The notes under the pieces are model-generated. The model saw nothing but the letters and a program-made list of their open reading frames with translations, was not told the origin of the DNA and did no database searches. This document shows positions 1 through 10,443 of a stretch of DNA of 64,000 nucleotides, in pieces (the first letter of the stretch is position 1; each line of letters opens with the position of its first letter). Source of the stretch: Litsea cubeba (taxonomy: Eukaryota; Streptophyta; Magnoliopsida; Laurales; Lauraceae); NCBI GenBank assembly GCA_012931725.1, contig WHSA01000385.1, positions 48,599 through 112,598 on the forward strand, written 5' to 3'. The position numbers and the translations under genes were made by a program.

Positions 1-1533
1 AGATCGAACCTGAAGTTATTAACTGGGCTTCTTTTAACCCACTTTTTGAGTGAATTTATCACTCTAGCCCTTACTAAACCACCATAATCATCCCTAATGG
101 GTAATTAAGGTGCACACAGCCCATTCCATAAGGAATTAGGTTTCCTAAGACCTTTATGTCCTTAAAAATAAAACCCTTAACCTCATTAATTAGTCCAATG
201 GAAATTATTAGTCTAATTACTATACCATGAAGGTTAATTTAGAAATTCAACATATTTTATAATAAATGACACCAAATAGTAGTAGTACGTTGACTCTCTT
301 AATTTACCTTGTGTTGGATGGTGATAAACTATATAAATAGTTAGAAAGGTTAATAAATGTTTTGAATTCCTTTAAATAAATTACATTGCATATTGAGTTG
401 AATTTCCATTGATATTAATTCTAGTCGATAAATTAGTCATATTATTAACATTATTTGATTCAATTATCTACTTTTCTAATTTGTTACTTCAATTGTTATA
501 CAACCATTTGATATTTGATGGGATTTGAATTGAATAAGTATTTGAGTATATGAGATTGCTATTCGATTTGATTTATGAACAAAAATATGAACTTACTCAA
601 ATTTGATTTTTATTTGATTCGATTGAGTCGACACTACTTAGCTTCGACCTTGTGATAATCGACGGGGTTAAACTTGGTTTGTATTATTTGAGACTATTGC
701 AGTATGTCGTTTGGAGCACCGGGACTCCAGAACCGGGTAGGCAGCTAACCTTTGGCTGGGCCGCCGGTGACATCCCAACTAGATTTGCTTTCTTCGAGAT
801 GATGAGCTTAACGTAGTTGCCAAATTAGTGTATGTATATATATATATATATTATTCATTTGATTTCAAAAAGTGAGAAATAATCCATTTAACACAATTTT
901 CTAGTGATTCCTTTTATTGTTATCTTGTTAATTATTGCCAATTAAATTCACTTTCAAATATTATGTATATCCTTTTTGTTGCTTGTACTTGCCAATTCAT
1001 TGTATTTGAGGTACTACTCTTGGTGTCACAAGCGCAGATGCAGCTCCCGGCCTTGAAGAGGCCCAAGAGGGAGATGAGGGTACCCAAGAGGTTCCTCCAG
1101 GACTAGAGGAGTAGCCGGATGTTGGGCCAACATAGAAACTCTTTCCTCGAAGAGCGCAATATATATTTTGAGAACTTACAGTTAGGGTGTGATTGACTTC
1201 TTTTTGTGTGGGTCACACTATTATTTCATTTGTATTTTTTTATAATTTGGTATTATGTATAGGATGCCTTATGGGCTCCTCTTTTGTAAAATCAGTGTTT
1301 TAATTGTATAATCCTTTTGTATTAAACTTGAATGTTGTAAATGGACTGGATGGGGAAATGATATTCATTTTGTCAATGAATTTACAGCTTCCGCTATATT
1401 TAAAAATTGTTTTTCTCCTTTGTGTGGTTGTATTTGACAGGTTGTACTCACGACAAGTACAAACACACGGGAATACGTGTGTCTCACCTTGGGGATTGCC
1501 CTAGGCTGGGTGATTCGGGACCGGGATGTGACA
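1..1533. mobile_element. Probable 3' part of a degenerate LTR; no gene
   Basis: AT-rich non-coding DNA with no convincing reading frame. A short (AT)n run lies near 833-851. The stretch ends at 1527-1533 in TGTGACA, the kind of terminus seen at 3' ends of plant Ty3/gypsy LTRs, and the hAT-like element begins directly there. GC-richer patches near 700-770 and 1025-1110 look like LTR sequence. No 5' boundary, primer-binding site or partner LTR is visible, so LTR origin is an inference from the terminus and texture only. Confidence 0.35.
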
Positions 1534-1922
1534 GGATGTAAATGGGTCCCTGATTCTCTGATTACCCGGAGGTTCTGACCTTTTAAAAATCGGGTCTGGA
1601 TCCTTATTTAGGCCCCGATAAGCAAATGGTTCTAGGTCCGGTTCCACCTTGGTTCAGACCCGTGGACCGGAGACCCGACATATTACCTCAATTTTCAAAA
1701 ATCTCTATTAAAAACCATATTTTTATTAATATTATTCTCTACTAGACCCCGATCCGGATCTGGATCCAGACCCATCCCTTATATGGTTCTAATTCCGGTT
1801 CTGGAGCCAAGAAATCGGTCCCGAAATAGTTCCGTGTCCGAATCCGATTCCACCTTCTCCTTAACTGTTCGGGTTCCGGGTCCACCATCGACCCGGACTG
1901 GAGCCGACCCGTTTACAACCCT
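1533..1922. mobile_element. hAT-like non-autonomous TIR element (MITE)
   Basis: About 390 bp bounded by imperfect terminal inverted repeats. The left end reads AGGATGTAAATGGGTC (1533-1548). The right end reads GACCCGTTTACAACCCT (1906-1922), whose reverse complement matches the left end at about 14 of 17 positions. The interior is rich in GGTTCCGG and GGATCC-like words, as in many plant hAT elements that begin (C/T)AGGG-TGTAAACGG. An exact 8-bp target duplication cannot be read, because the left flank is the end of an LTR. There is no transposase. The reading frames inside are by-products of its near-palindromic composition. Confidence 0.6.
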
Positions 1923-2584
1923 ATGTCTAACAAGTCCAAATAATAATAGCCATACATACATCTAGTGGACCCTCCGTATGCATAGCTTGTGTTCATGAAC
2001 ATGCTAGCCATCACTTGATCAATTTTCTTATATGAACATCTAAAAACAGTCTTTTGGGCCACACATGTTAGTCTCAACCATTGACCTAGCACCAAAATGT
2101 TATAAATTGCTTTTCCTCAACGGTTCAAATCATGCATTAAGGGTCCACAAGATAGAGAAAAATGACATTGATGAGCCATTTTAACATTTTCAAATATCTA
2201 AAAAAAAAAACGCGAGGATTAAGGCCAAAACTTCACTCCTTGGTGTTTTGGGGCGTTCTAAGTAAGATGAGCAATTCAAATCTAGTATTAGACCATAAAC
2301 ACATATAAAATAAGTTTATAAAAACTGGTCTTAAATAATTTTTTGGTTACGTCAATAAGACCATTTACCATAGCAAACTTACGAGAGTGAACTCATCCAT
2401 CCATTTGCCAGCCTCTTGATCAAACCAAATTGTTAATAGAGTATCCATGGACCAAGATTTCGCCAATCATCATTGATTGGGACAAGGAAGATCCTTACTT
2501 TTTCACTCATTTTTTTTTGGCCATCTAAAATTTTGAATCACCAACATTATGGATTGGACCAAGGAAAAATCTATCTAAAATTCA
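1923..2584. other. Non-coding spacer, nothing recognised
   Basis: AT-rich sequence without a credible coding frame, RNA gene or repeat structure. It ends in the AAAGG target site (2585-2589) used by the copia element that follows. The same flank resumes at 10439 after the element. Confidence 0.5.
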
Positions 2585-2589
2585 AAAGG

Positions 2590-2785
2590 TGTTACGAGAT
2601 ATGGATCTTGAGTGGATGCACACTTAAGATAAGTTAGGGTTAGAATTTGGATTTCTCAATTATGATGGTACTTTGCCTATAAATAGGCTCTCTCTCCTTT
2701 GTATATGTACACATATAATGAGATAATAGAAAAGCTCTCTCTTCTCTCTCTAATCTTCTTTTTTTTTAGTCTATCTTTTCTAACA
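2590..2785 (+). repeat. 5' LTR of the copia element
   Basis: Starts TGTTACGAGATATG and ends TCTAACA. TATAAATA at 2678-2685 is a plausible TATA box, followed by a CT-rich tract. The 3' LTR at 10303-10438 matches it but lacks about 60 bp of the CT-rich and ATAT part and has a damaged TATA (CACAAATA). The substantial divergence indicates an old insertion. Confidence 0.92.
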
Positions 2786-2787
2786 CG

Positions 2788-2800
2788 TTATCAGCACGAA
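2788..2800 (+). other. Primer-binding site of the copia element
   Basis: TTATCAGCACGAA lies 2 nt after the 5' LTR end. This word follows the LTR in several plant copia families and is thought to pair with an internal part of initiator tRNA-Met. The position is seen directly; the tRNA assignment is recalled. Confidence 0.6.
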
Positions 2801-3508
2801 CAGTACGTGGGTTTATTTTGGTTTCTTTGTTTACTTTGTTTTTCTGCAATAAATCGTGTATATGTTTTATTTGCTTTGTGCAACGACTACTGTTTCAAAA
2901 CTTCTTTAGCTCGGAACGCGTGCAAAGTAAATAGGTTTTTGAAAAGTGCATCTTTAGTTTTTTTCTCTCCTCCTGGTTTGAGTGCAAATAAAATAGACTT
3001 TTTTTTCTCCTTTTTGACTTTTTCTGCTTTTCGATTTGCGTGCAAAAATAAGGGACAATGTTTCCTTTCTTTAATAGTTCCGTTTGGTTGTCAAAGACAA
3101 CAACAGTTATCTCAAACCGCGTGCAACATCACTCCATCTTTTACAACTTTTGGTTTCAAGCCGCCAGGGATCTCGGGACGCTTGCAAGAGGAGTCCATTC
3201 TGTTATTGGGCCCATCCATAACTTCTTCATCCAACCTCCGATCGAGGAACGGTTTGGTTCAGCAGATTCATGGTGACGAGCATTACCCAATATATACAAT
3301 AGATCAGCATTTTAACAATCAGAAATTTTCTAGACCGCAATCATGGTAAGTGATATCTAAACCATAGTTCATATCCAATCTATTAGACTGCATAAAATTA
3401 TTTTATGATTCTTATTTACAGTAATTATAGTGTTTGGTTATTGTTCATCTTCTTGCGTGTTTTTCCTTATAATTTAAATTTATCAATACTAATCATGTAT
3501 CACAAAAT

Positions 3509-3856
3509 AGAACCAGAAGTTCTAAATTTGAACCGGAAGTTCACCTATCTATGGACTAACAATCCTAGAAGTTGGAATACTGATATGAACCTGTAGATTT
3601 ATATCCATCAATCAAAACCTGAAGTTTTTTAATCAAATCCAAATAAATTATACGGCCATGAAATTAAAACGTGAAAATTTGACAGAACCAGAAGTTCTGA
3701 TTATTTAATAGAACCAGAAGTTTTACTTCAAACCTGAAGATTTGACAGAACCTGCAGTTCTAAATTTAAGTATTATGAACCTGAAATTCTAAATCAAACC
3801 AAAAGTCTTGACAGAACCAGCAGTTCTGATTCTCAAAGTTGAGAACCTGATGTTCT
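3509..3856 (+). repeat. Dispersed near-palindromic 15-mer array in the copia leader
   Basis: The leader between LTR and gag (2786-4000) contains about twelve variants of AGAACCNGNAGTTCT, itself an inverted repeat (AGAAC/GTTCT). Clear copies lie at 3509-3523, 3684-3698, 3710-3724, 3747-3761, 3813-3827 and 3842-3856. Weaker ones lie at about 3530, 3588, 3617, 3731 and 3777. Spacing is irregular, about 20-60 bp. The rest of the leader shows nothing recognisable. Function is unknown; transcription-factor half-sites or RNA structure are possible. Confidence 0.75.
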
Positions 3857-4000
3857 AACTTTTCAATTGGCCAATTTTTTTGTCATGTTTAATTCTTTCC
3901 TTAATTACTTCTAATGTTCAGGTTTCATTTTTTTCCATTTTACTTTATTGATTATCTACACACGGTTAACTTAATATATATTTTCTTTTGCAGTTCTTGC

Positions 4001-4706
4001 ATGATGTCTAATTTGGCTAAAATTGACTTTAAAGCACTTAACATAAATGGGGACAATTACTTATCATGGAAATTAGATGCTAAAATCCACTTGCAATCCA
4101 AAAAACTAAGGGAGACCATAAATGAATGTAACAAAATGTCCCCAGAGGAAAACGCATTAGCCCTCATCTTCCTACGCCATCACATACATGAAGACCTCAA
4201 AAATGAATACCTTACTTAGGAAGACCCAGCAGGCCTATGAAATCCATGAAGGATAGGTATGATCACCAGAAGATGGCCATACTTCTAGTTGGCCAGGATT
4301 AATGGTTAAACCTGAGGTTATAGGATTATAAAATAGTATCTAAATACAACTCTACTCTCTTCAATATTGTTTCTCAATTAAGACTATGTGGTGAAAATGT
4401 TTAGGAAGAGCAGATGTTGGAAAAAACGTTATCCACTTTTCATGCCTCGAATATGCTCTCTTAGTAGCAGTATCGAGAACAATGTTTCTCCAAATATTCA
4501 TAACTTATCTCCTGTCTCCTAGTCGCTGAACAAAATTGCACAGTATTGATGAAAAATAATAATTCCAGACTAACTGAATCTTTGGCAGTTCCTGAAGCAA
4601 ATGTCAGTTTTAGCTCAAACAGAGGCAGAGGAAGGGGGTCCTCCAGTAGAGGAGGTGGAAGAAATAATTCATCCAGACGTGGTGGTTTTAGAGGTCCCCC
4701 TCCAAA
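4001..4706 (+). pseudogene. copia gag, N-terminal part (broken)
   Basis: The likely start is the ATG pair at 4001/4004 (MMSNLAKIDFKALNINGD...). The N-terminus, including NYLSWKLDAKIHL and LIFLRHH, is typical of plant copia gag (UBN2-type capsid). A TAG at 4217-4219 stops the frame after EYLT. The following sequence still encodes gag-like pieces in other frames, ending in an arginine/glycine-rich tract (SSNRGRGRGSSSRGGGRN, near 4610-4670) that precedes the zinc knuckle in this family. The coding sequence is then interrupted by the LINE at 4707 and resumes at 7888. Non-functional. Confidence 0.85.
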
Positions 4707-4736
4707 CCAAACCAAACCAAACCAAGCCTTTTCCCA

Positions 4737-6263
4737 CTAGGTGGGGTCGGCTATATGGATTTGACGACGCCAATCAAATCTGTTTAGGGCCATGTCCTCC
4801 GTTAGATCTATGTAGGCAAGATCATGTTTAATAGTTTCTTTCCAACTTCTCTTGGGTCTCCCTCTCCCTCTCCTACTCTTGGCAAACTCCATGCTTTCAC
4901 ACCTTTTAACAGGTGCCTCTGTTGGACGCCTTCTAACATGGCCGAACCATCTCAGTCGATTTTCTCTCATTTTATCTCCAATCGGTACTATTCCTACTAT
5001 GCCCCTAATCTCCTCATTCCTAATCCTATCTCTCCTTGTGATCCCGCACATCCATCTTAGCATTCTCATCTCCGCAACTTCCATCTTCTTGACATGATTA
5101 TGCTTTACTGCCCAACACTCTGATCCATATAACAACGCTGGCCGTACCGCCACCTTATAATACTTTCCTTTAACCTTGAGGGGGACTTTCCGATCACACA
5201 AGACCCCCGAAGCACTCCTCCATTTGGTCCACCCGGCTTGAATCCTGTGACTTACATCAGTATCAATCCCTCCATCCTGTTGCACCATAGATCCAAGGTA
5301 CCTAAAGTTTTCTTTTTCTACTATCTTTTGTGTGCCCAAACTTACTTCTATGTTACCAGGTGTCCTACTTTGACTAAACTTGCATTCCATATATTCCGTT
5401 TTGCATCGACTTAGCCTAAACCCTTTTGTCTCTAATGTTTTCCGCCACAATTCAAGTTTAGCATTCACTCCTTCTCTCGTCTCATCCACTAAAACAATGT
5501 CATCTGCAAATAACATACACCACGGCACCTCATCCTGGATATGTCTTGTAATCTCATCCATAACTAGGGCAAACAAGTACGAGCTTAACGCTGAGCCTTG
5601 GTGTAGACCAATCGTGATAGGAAACTCCTTAGTTTCGCCGCCAGTCGTCCTTATAGATGTCACGACTCTATCATACATATCCTTTATCGCCTCAATATAA
5701 GCGACACAAACTCTTTTCTTTTCCAGAACTTTCCAAAGAATCTCCCTAGGAACCCGGTCATAGGCCTTCTCCAAGTCAATGAACACCATATGTAAATCTC
5801 TCTTACCTTCTCTATACTGTTCCATTAACCTCCTCAGGAGAAAGATAGCCTCCATGGTTGATCTCCCAGGCATGAAACCAAATTGATTCTCTGAAATATT
5901 TGTTGTTCTTCTTAGTCTTCTCTCAATAACTCTCTCCCATAATTTCATCGTATGGCTCATCAATTTAATCCCGCGGTAGTTCGCACAGTTCTGAATATCT
6001 CCTTTGTTCTTGTATATGGGTATAAGAATACTTTTCCTCCATGCATTAGGCATCTTCTTGCTCTTTAGCACTACATTAAAAAGCTTTGTCAACCAACTAA
6101 TACCATCCTCCCCCAAGCACCTCCATACCTCAATAGGGATACCAACTGGCCCAACCGCTTTCCCATTCTTCATTCTTTTCAATACTTCTTTAACTTCTTC
6201 CCTACTGATTCTCCTATAGAACATATGATTCGCTTCTTCTCTAGAAATGGTAAGCTGCCCCAA
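4737..6263 (-). pseudogene. RTE LINE: reverse transcriptase domain
   Basis: An uninterrupted 508-residue minus-strand frame, in the same frame as the upstream linker and separated from it only by the TAA near 6378. RT motifs in order: NYRGIKLMSHTMKLWERVIE, QFGFMPGRSTMEAIF, VFIDLEKAYDRVPR (first catalytic D), GLHQGSALSSYLFALVMDE and FADDIVLV (catalytic DD). The C-terminus holds a conserved RTE tail (LRWFGHVRRRP, then RPKRSW). FADD in place of YADD, and the RFGHV-like tail, fit the plant RTE clade. The catalytic residues are intact. Confidence 0.93.
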
Positions 6264-6380
6264 TTGTATGTCACTACTACTGCTTTCGTTAAATAACTTG
6301 TAGAAGTAGCTCTTCGAACGCTCCTTTATCTCCTCCTCCTTTACTAATACCTTTTCATCCTCATCCTTAATGCATTTAAC

Positions 6381-7777
6381 TTAGTTTAAGTCCTTGGTCC
6401 GCCGATCTCTAGTTTTAGCAAGCTTGAATATCTCTCTTTCGCCTTCCTTAGTGTCAAGTCGCCTATATAGCTCCTCAAATGCCTTTGCCTTGGCCTCACT
6501 AACTGCCTTTTTGGTTTCTCTTTTTGCTTCTTTATACCTCTCCAAGTTCGCTTCAATTCGATCCTTTTGCCACGTTTTAAGGCACTCTCTTTTAACTCTT
6601 ATCTTGTATTGGACGGCTTCGCTCCACCACCATGCCTCTTTCTGTACCGGAGCACCCCCTTTAGATTCTCCTAAGACTTCTTTCCCTACCCTCCGAATAC
6701 ACTCTGCTACCTTATCCCATATATTATTTGGACTCTCATCTGTCGCCCAAACGTCTTCCTCTAGTACTCTTTCCCTTAAAGCTAGTTGCTTATCACCTTT
6801 CAGGTTCCACCATTTAGTCCTTGAGCATCTATACAACTTCTTTTTTCTAGTCCACCTTTGTAACTGCACATCTATGATCAACAACCTATGTTGGGAAGTC
6901 AAGCTCTCCCCCGGTATAACCTTACAATCTTTACAAGCTAAACGGTCTCTTTTCCTAGTTAAGAAGAAGTCAATTTGTGTCCTCGATGAGCCACTCTTAT
7001 AAGTCACCAAATGCTCCTCTCTCTTTCTAAAAAATGTGTTAGTTACCATGAGATCATAAGCCACTGAAAACTCCAAGATATCCTTCCCTTCTTCATTTCT
7101 ATTACCGTACCCATGTCCCCCGTGTACTCCTATGTATCCATCTACGTCACGTCCTACATGACATTCAAATCACCTCCTATGAAGACCATCTCTCCTTGGG
7201 GTATCTCTAGTAGCACTCCTTCCAAGTCTTCCCAAAACTTCTCCTTATGTCCATCTCCTAAGCCCACCTGGGGGGCATAAGCACTAATTACGTTCACTAT
7301 CTCTTCTCCTAATACTAACTTAATTGCAATAATCCTATCTCCATAGCGCTTTACATTCACTACATCTTCCTTTAAGTCCTTGTTTACCACTATGCCGACC
7401 CCATTCCTCGATCTATTAAGTCCCGTATACCATAACTTATACCCGGTCCTCTCAATCTCTTTTGCTTTGTGTCCCACCCATCTTGTCTCTTGCAAGCAAG
7501 CAATTGCGATTCGTCTCCTTTCCATTGTATCCACCACTTCCATAAGTTTCCCAGTTAGGCTCCCAATGTTCCAAGTGCCCAATCTCAGCCTTCTATTTTG
7601 GACTAGCTTCCTTACCCCCCACACTCGTCCAATAAAGTGTGAGGACCCTTGCCTATTTAGCACTGCACCCGGGCGCCGATGCAGCGGTCCTTGCTCATTT
7701 ATCACTGTACCCGGACCATACAGCGCGTCGCTAAGTAGGGGACGCCCCAACGAAATTTCATTAGGTATCAAATCCAT
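6381..7777 (-). pseudogene. RTE LINE: AP endonuclease domain and linker
   Basis: The minus-strand frame starts at ATG 7777. The endonuclease begins with RLRLGTWNIGSLTGK, then CLQETRW (catalytic E), NVISAYAPQ and FIGGDLNV, which are the standard motifs of APE-type endonucleases that nick the target DNA. The frame ends just after GGDLNV at 7154. The continuation lies in another frame from about 7076 (EFSVAYDLMVTNTFF, then YKSGSSRTQIDFFL and SQHRLLIIDV, the last catalytic D-H region). A one-base frameshift therefore separates the two parts. The linker ends at a TAA near 6378 before the RT frame resumes. As one gene this would be an EN-RT polyprotein. Confidence 0.9.
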
Positions 7778-7887
7778 AAAAAAATCCGACTGAGTATTGT
7801 GCTGGCTGTCGGCTACCTAACGCACAACCCTCCTCCTTTGTCCGGGCTTGGGACCGGCTATGTCAAGGATACCCCAACATAGGCGGA

Positions 7888-7909
7888 GTTTTAGAGGTCC
7901 CCCTCCAAA
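7888..7909. repeat. Target-site duplication of the LINE (second copy)
   Basis: Identical over 22 bp to 4685-4706. It covers copia gag codons for FRGPPP-like residues, and removing the LINE and one copy rejoins the gag sequence. This is direct evidence of the insertion event. Confidence 0.95.
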
Positions 7910-8267
7910 ATTCAAAAATCACCAGAAGTGGTCTGCCCCTCAGCATAAGAACAACCAGAATCCACCGGCTAATCGTATTCATCGTCCTGATGACACGTGC
8001 CACAGATGTGGAAGAAGTGGACATTGGTCACACACTTGCCGTGCACCAAAGGAAGTGGCGGAACAATACAAAGCATACAAGGCCTTTGTTCATTTAGCAG
8101 AGATAAATGAATTGGAATGCTGGAATTGGAATACAATGACACTAGAGAAGCCTCCAATTGACATTACAAACTTGGACACTCGAGACTTCTTTGAGGATGA
8201 GGACATCCAACATTTGAATAATGAGGCATTTAACACTCACTTGGGAGCACCCTCTGGCATGGTCTAG
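7888..8267 (+). pseudogene. copia gag, C-terminal part with zinc knuckle
   Basis: Resumes gag after the LINE: FRGPPPKFKNHQKW, then the CCHC knuckle CHRCGRSGHWSHTC (C-X2-C-X4-H-X4-C) that binds genomic RNA. It continues with EVAEQYKAYK and a characteristic tail with LDTRDFFEDEDI, ending at a TAG at 8265-8267. This tail is typical of the plant copia family recognised at 4001. The open frame from 7848 starts inside the LINE and is not a real start. Confidence 0.88.
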
Positions 8268-9436
8268 AAGAACAATAATTCTTTGAACTTTCATAAACTT
8301 GATTTTTTTTAGTTCATTTGATATGCATGTTTCTTAGAGTTTTCCTTTATGGTGTGGATCTTTATTTTTCATTAATGTCCTAATTTATGGTGAATGATTT
8401 AATTATTTCAGTTTTATCATATGCTTCCATAGTTATATTGATTTATTATTTAAGGTATAAATCATGGAACCGAGAACAATCTATGTTTGGTAGATAGTGC
8501 CATAACACACAATTCTGAAAAATCAAAGATTTTTCTCAGAATTGTTGTTTATTCCACGAAAGGTATCCACCATATATGGACCCGTGCAAGTAATTGAACG
8601 CTCCGGAAGAGCCCATATGATAAGACAATATTTCCGCCGTTAGGGGGAGATAAGATAGTTCCTGAAGAACGTATTGTTCCTGTAGAACAACATGTTCCTG
8701 AAGAACGGCGAGAACTAACATGGAATAATCCCAATATGTCTCATCTAGATCCACGTGTTTCACAATGTAAAAATGAAGTACGGAGAATTGTGACTTGCAA
8801 GAAATTATAAATAAATTACCCGATGCATTTAACAATGCAGTAAAGGTGACAAAGTCACATGTACCAGCTATAAATGCACCTGCTAGAATTAATGTCCCTG
8901 TAGGACAAAGTCAAAATATAGCAGCAAAAGAATCTGCAATACGCCACAGGCGTGGCAGACCTATAGGTTAAAAGGACTCAGTTTTGTGGAAAATAAGAAA
9001 TAAACAATCATTGTCATGTCCTCCAGGAGAGGCACGTAACCCTCCTAAAGAGGTTCCTCCCGAAAAGGCACGTAATGCTCCTAAAAATGTTCCTCCTAAA
9101 GGGGAAAGTAGCGCTCCTGTGATGTTCATCCCGAAGAGGCATATAAAGCTCCTGAAGAGGTTCCTCTCGAAGAGGCAAGTAATGCTCCTGAAGAGGTTAT
9201 GGTAAAATTCGTTCTTTCTGGAATAATGGAAGTCCCTGATGAGACTTTGGAAGCCCCTGAAGAGGCACCGGTACCGGATAATGAATAGATCTCTATACTT
9301 TACAATTATTCAAGAGAGAGATGTAATATAAATGATGATGATGATTGGGACACAGAACCACGTTCTATAAATCCTGAAAAGATTTTCTTTGCCTGAAGCA
9401 AAGCCAAGGAGTACGTTCTTAGTCCAATTAAGGCAC
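8268..9436 (+). pseudogene. copia protease remnant and deleted pol core
   Basis: Around 8475-8515 the sequence encodes NNLCLVDSAITH, the aspartic-protease active-site region of copia elements (usually D-S/T-G or DSATTH). It then breaks off. At about 8640-8800 come codons for VPEERIVPVEQHVPEERRE and NPNMSHLDPR, part of the integrase-RT connection. At 8998-9290 repeated PEEARNAP(K/E)EV-like units follow, ending APVPDNE. Integrase catalytic core and reverse transcriptase are missing, evidently by internal deletion. Several stops and frameshifts are present. Confidence 0.75.
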
Positions 9437-10030
9437 TTGATTAGTATTAAACACATCCTACGATATTTGCATGGAACAACTAATTTAGGAATATTTTATT
9501 TTTATGATCGTAGAATTTTCAGTTTTGTATGATATACAGAATAAGGTTATCTCTCTGATCCTCATAAGGGTCGATCACAGACAAGTTATGTATTTTTTAA
9601 TGGTAATGCCGCCATTTCTTGGCGTTCTACTAAACAGACTTTAGTAGCTACTTCCTCCAACCATGCTGAGACTTTGGCTCTTTATGAAGCCAATCGGGAA
9701 TGTGTATAGCTAAGATCTTTAATTCAGCATGTTCGTAGTTCTTGTCAATTACCATCTATTGCAGGTATCCCGAATATTATCTATAAAGATAATGAAGTAT
9801 GCATAAAATATATTCAAGATGGTTTCATTAAAGGAAACAAGACTAAGCATATGGCACCGAAGTTTTTCTTCACTCATGAACTTTAAAAAAACGATGAAAT
9901 TGAAGTCAAACAAGTTTATTCGAGTAACAACTTGGCTGATCTGTTTACCAAATCTTTGCCAAAATCAGTATTTCAGAAGTTTGTATATAAGATTGGAATG
10001 CATATAGAGTTCATCTTCAAACTATGTAAA
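9437..10030 (+). pseudogene. copia RNase H domain (broken)
   Basis: Codons for IKHILRYLHGTTNLG start near 9445. Then come RSQTSYVFFNG, AISWRSTKQTLVATSSNHAE (active-site E) and YEANRECV, followed by IIYKDNEVCIKY (active-site D), KTKHMAPKFFF, and finally NNLADLFTKSLPK. This is the C-terminal RNase H of copia pol. Stops occur in V*YTE near 9530, after RECV and after THEL. The last 270 bp before the LTR are a non-coding 3' leader. Confidence 0.85.
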
Positions 10031-10291
10031 TGCTTGTTATCATCAGGGGGAGTAGTTTATCAGGGAGCATCCTGAAGTATGCTACCCAGGACATTTGTGC
10101 GCTGTACTCTTTTTCCTTTTCTAGGTTTTATGCCACTGGGTTTTCCTAGTTAAGGTTTTAATGAAGCATCATTATGCACATCCAACACCAGTTCAATGAT
10201 CTTGAAGAATGTCGTACTCTTTTTCCCTTCGCTTTGATTTTTTCCACTGGGTTATGTTTTAATGAGGCAACTGTCTTTAAATGGTGGTCAT

Positions 10292-10302
10292 CCAAGGGGG
10301 AG
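10292..10302 (+). other. Polypurine tract of the copia element
   Basis: CCAAGGGGGAG lies immediately before the 3' LTR and would prime plus-strand DNA synthesis. Confidence 0.8.
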
Positions 10303-10438
10303 TATTATGAGATATGAATCTTGAGTAGATCCTCACTTAAAATGAGTTAGAATTAGAATTTGGGCTCCTCAATTATGAGGTTACTTTGCCCACAAATAGG
10401 CTCTTTCTCCTTTGTATCAGTCTCTCTCTTTTCTAACA
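10303..10438 (+). repeat. 3' LTR of the copia element
   Basis: Starts TATTATGAGATATG (first dinucleotide mutated from TG) and ends TCTAACA, followed by the AAAGG target duplication at 10439-10443. It is 136 bp against 196 bp for the 5' LTR. Confidence 0.92.
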
Positions 10439-10443
10439 AAAGG

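Larger units (their letters stand above)
4707..7887 (-). mobile_element. RTE-clade LINE, near full length, reverse orientation
   Basis: A 3.2-kb non-LTR retrotransposon inserted antisense into copia gag. A 22-bp perfect target-site duplication (4685-4706 and 7888-7909) proves target-primed insertion. Read on the minus strand it runs 5' end, AP endonuclease, linker, reverse transcriptase, short 3' end. The 3' terminus (left edge) ends in a (TTTGG)n-type tail after a CCCACTAGG-like palindromic end, reminiscent of the simple-repeat tails of plant RTE elements. Coding capacity is almost intact, with one frameshift near 7150 and one in-frame TAA at about 6378-6380, so it is probably a relatively recent insertion. 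Confidence 0.93.
2590..10438 (+). mobile_element. Ty1/copia LTR retrotransposon, internally deleted, interrupted by a LINE
   Basis: A complete insertion delimited by short LTRs (2590-2785 and 10303-10438) and a perfect 5-bp target duplication AAAGG (2585-2589 and 10439-10443). Internal order on the plus strand is leader, gag with a CCHC zinc knuckle, protease remnant, a pol fragment with PEEA-type repeats, and RNase H. This is the copia domain order, but most of integrase and reverse transcriptase are gone. Gag is split at 4706/7888 by an RTE LINE. In-frame stops and the large deletion make it non-autonomous. The lineage cannot be fixed without the RT. Confidence 0.92.

Noticed and set aside
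1783..1965. Overlapping frames on both strands in the hAT-like element
   Set aside because: Near-palindromic GGTTCCGG/CCGGAACC composition keeps both strands open. No protein family.
2699..3349. 216-codon frame in the copia leader
   Set aside because: Starts inside the LTR and runs through the untranslated leader. Composition is low-complexity Phe/Ser-rich with no gag motif; gag clearly begins at 4001.
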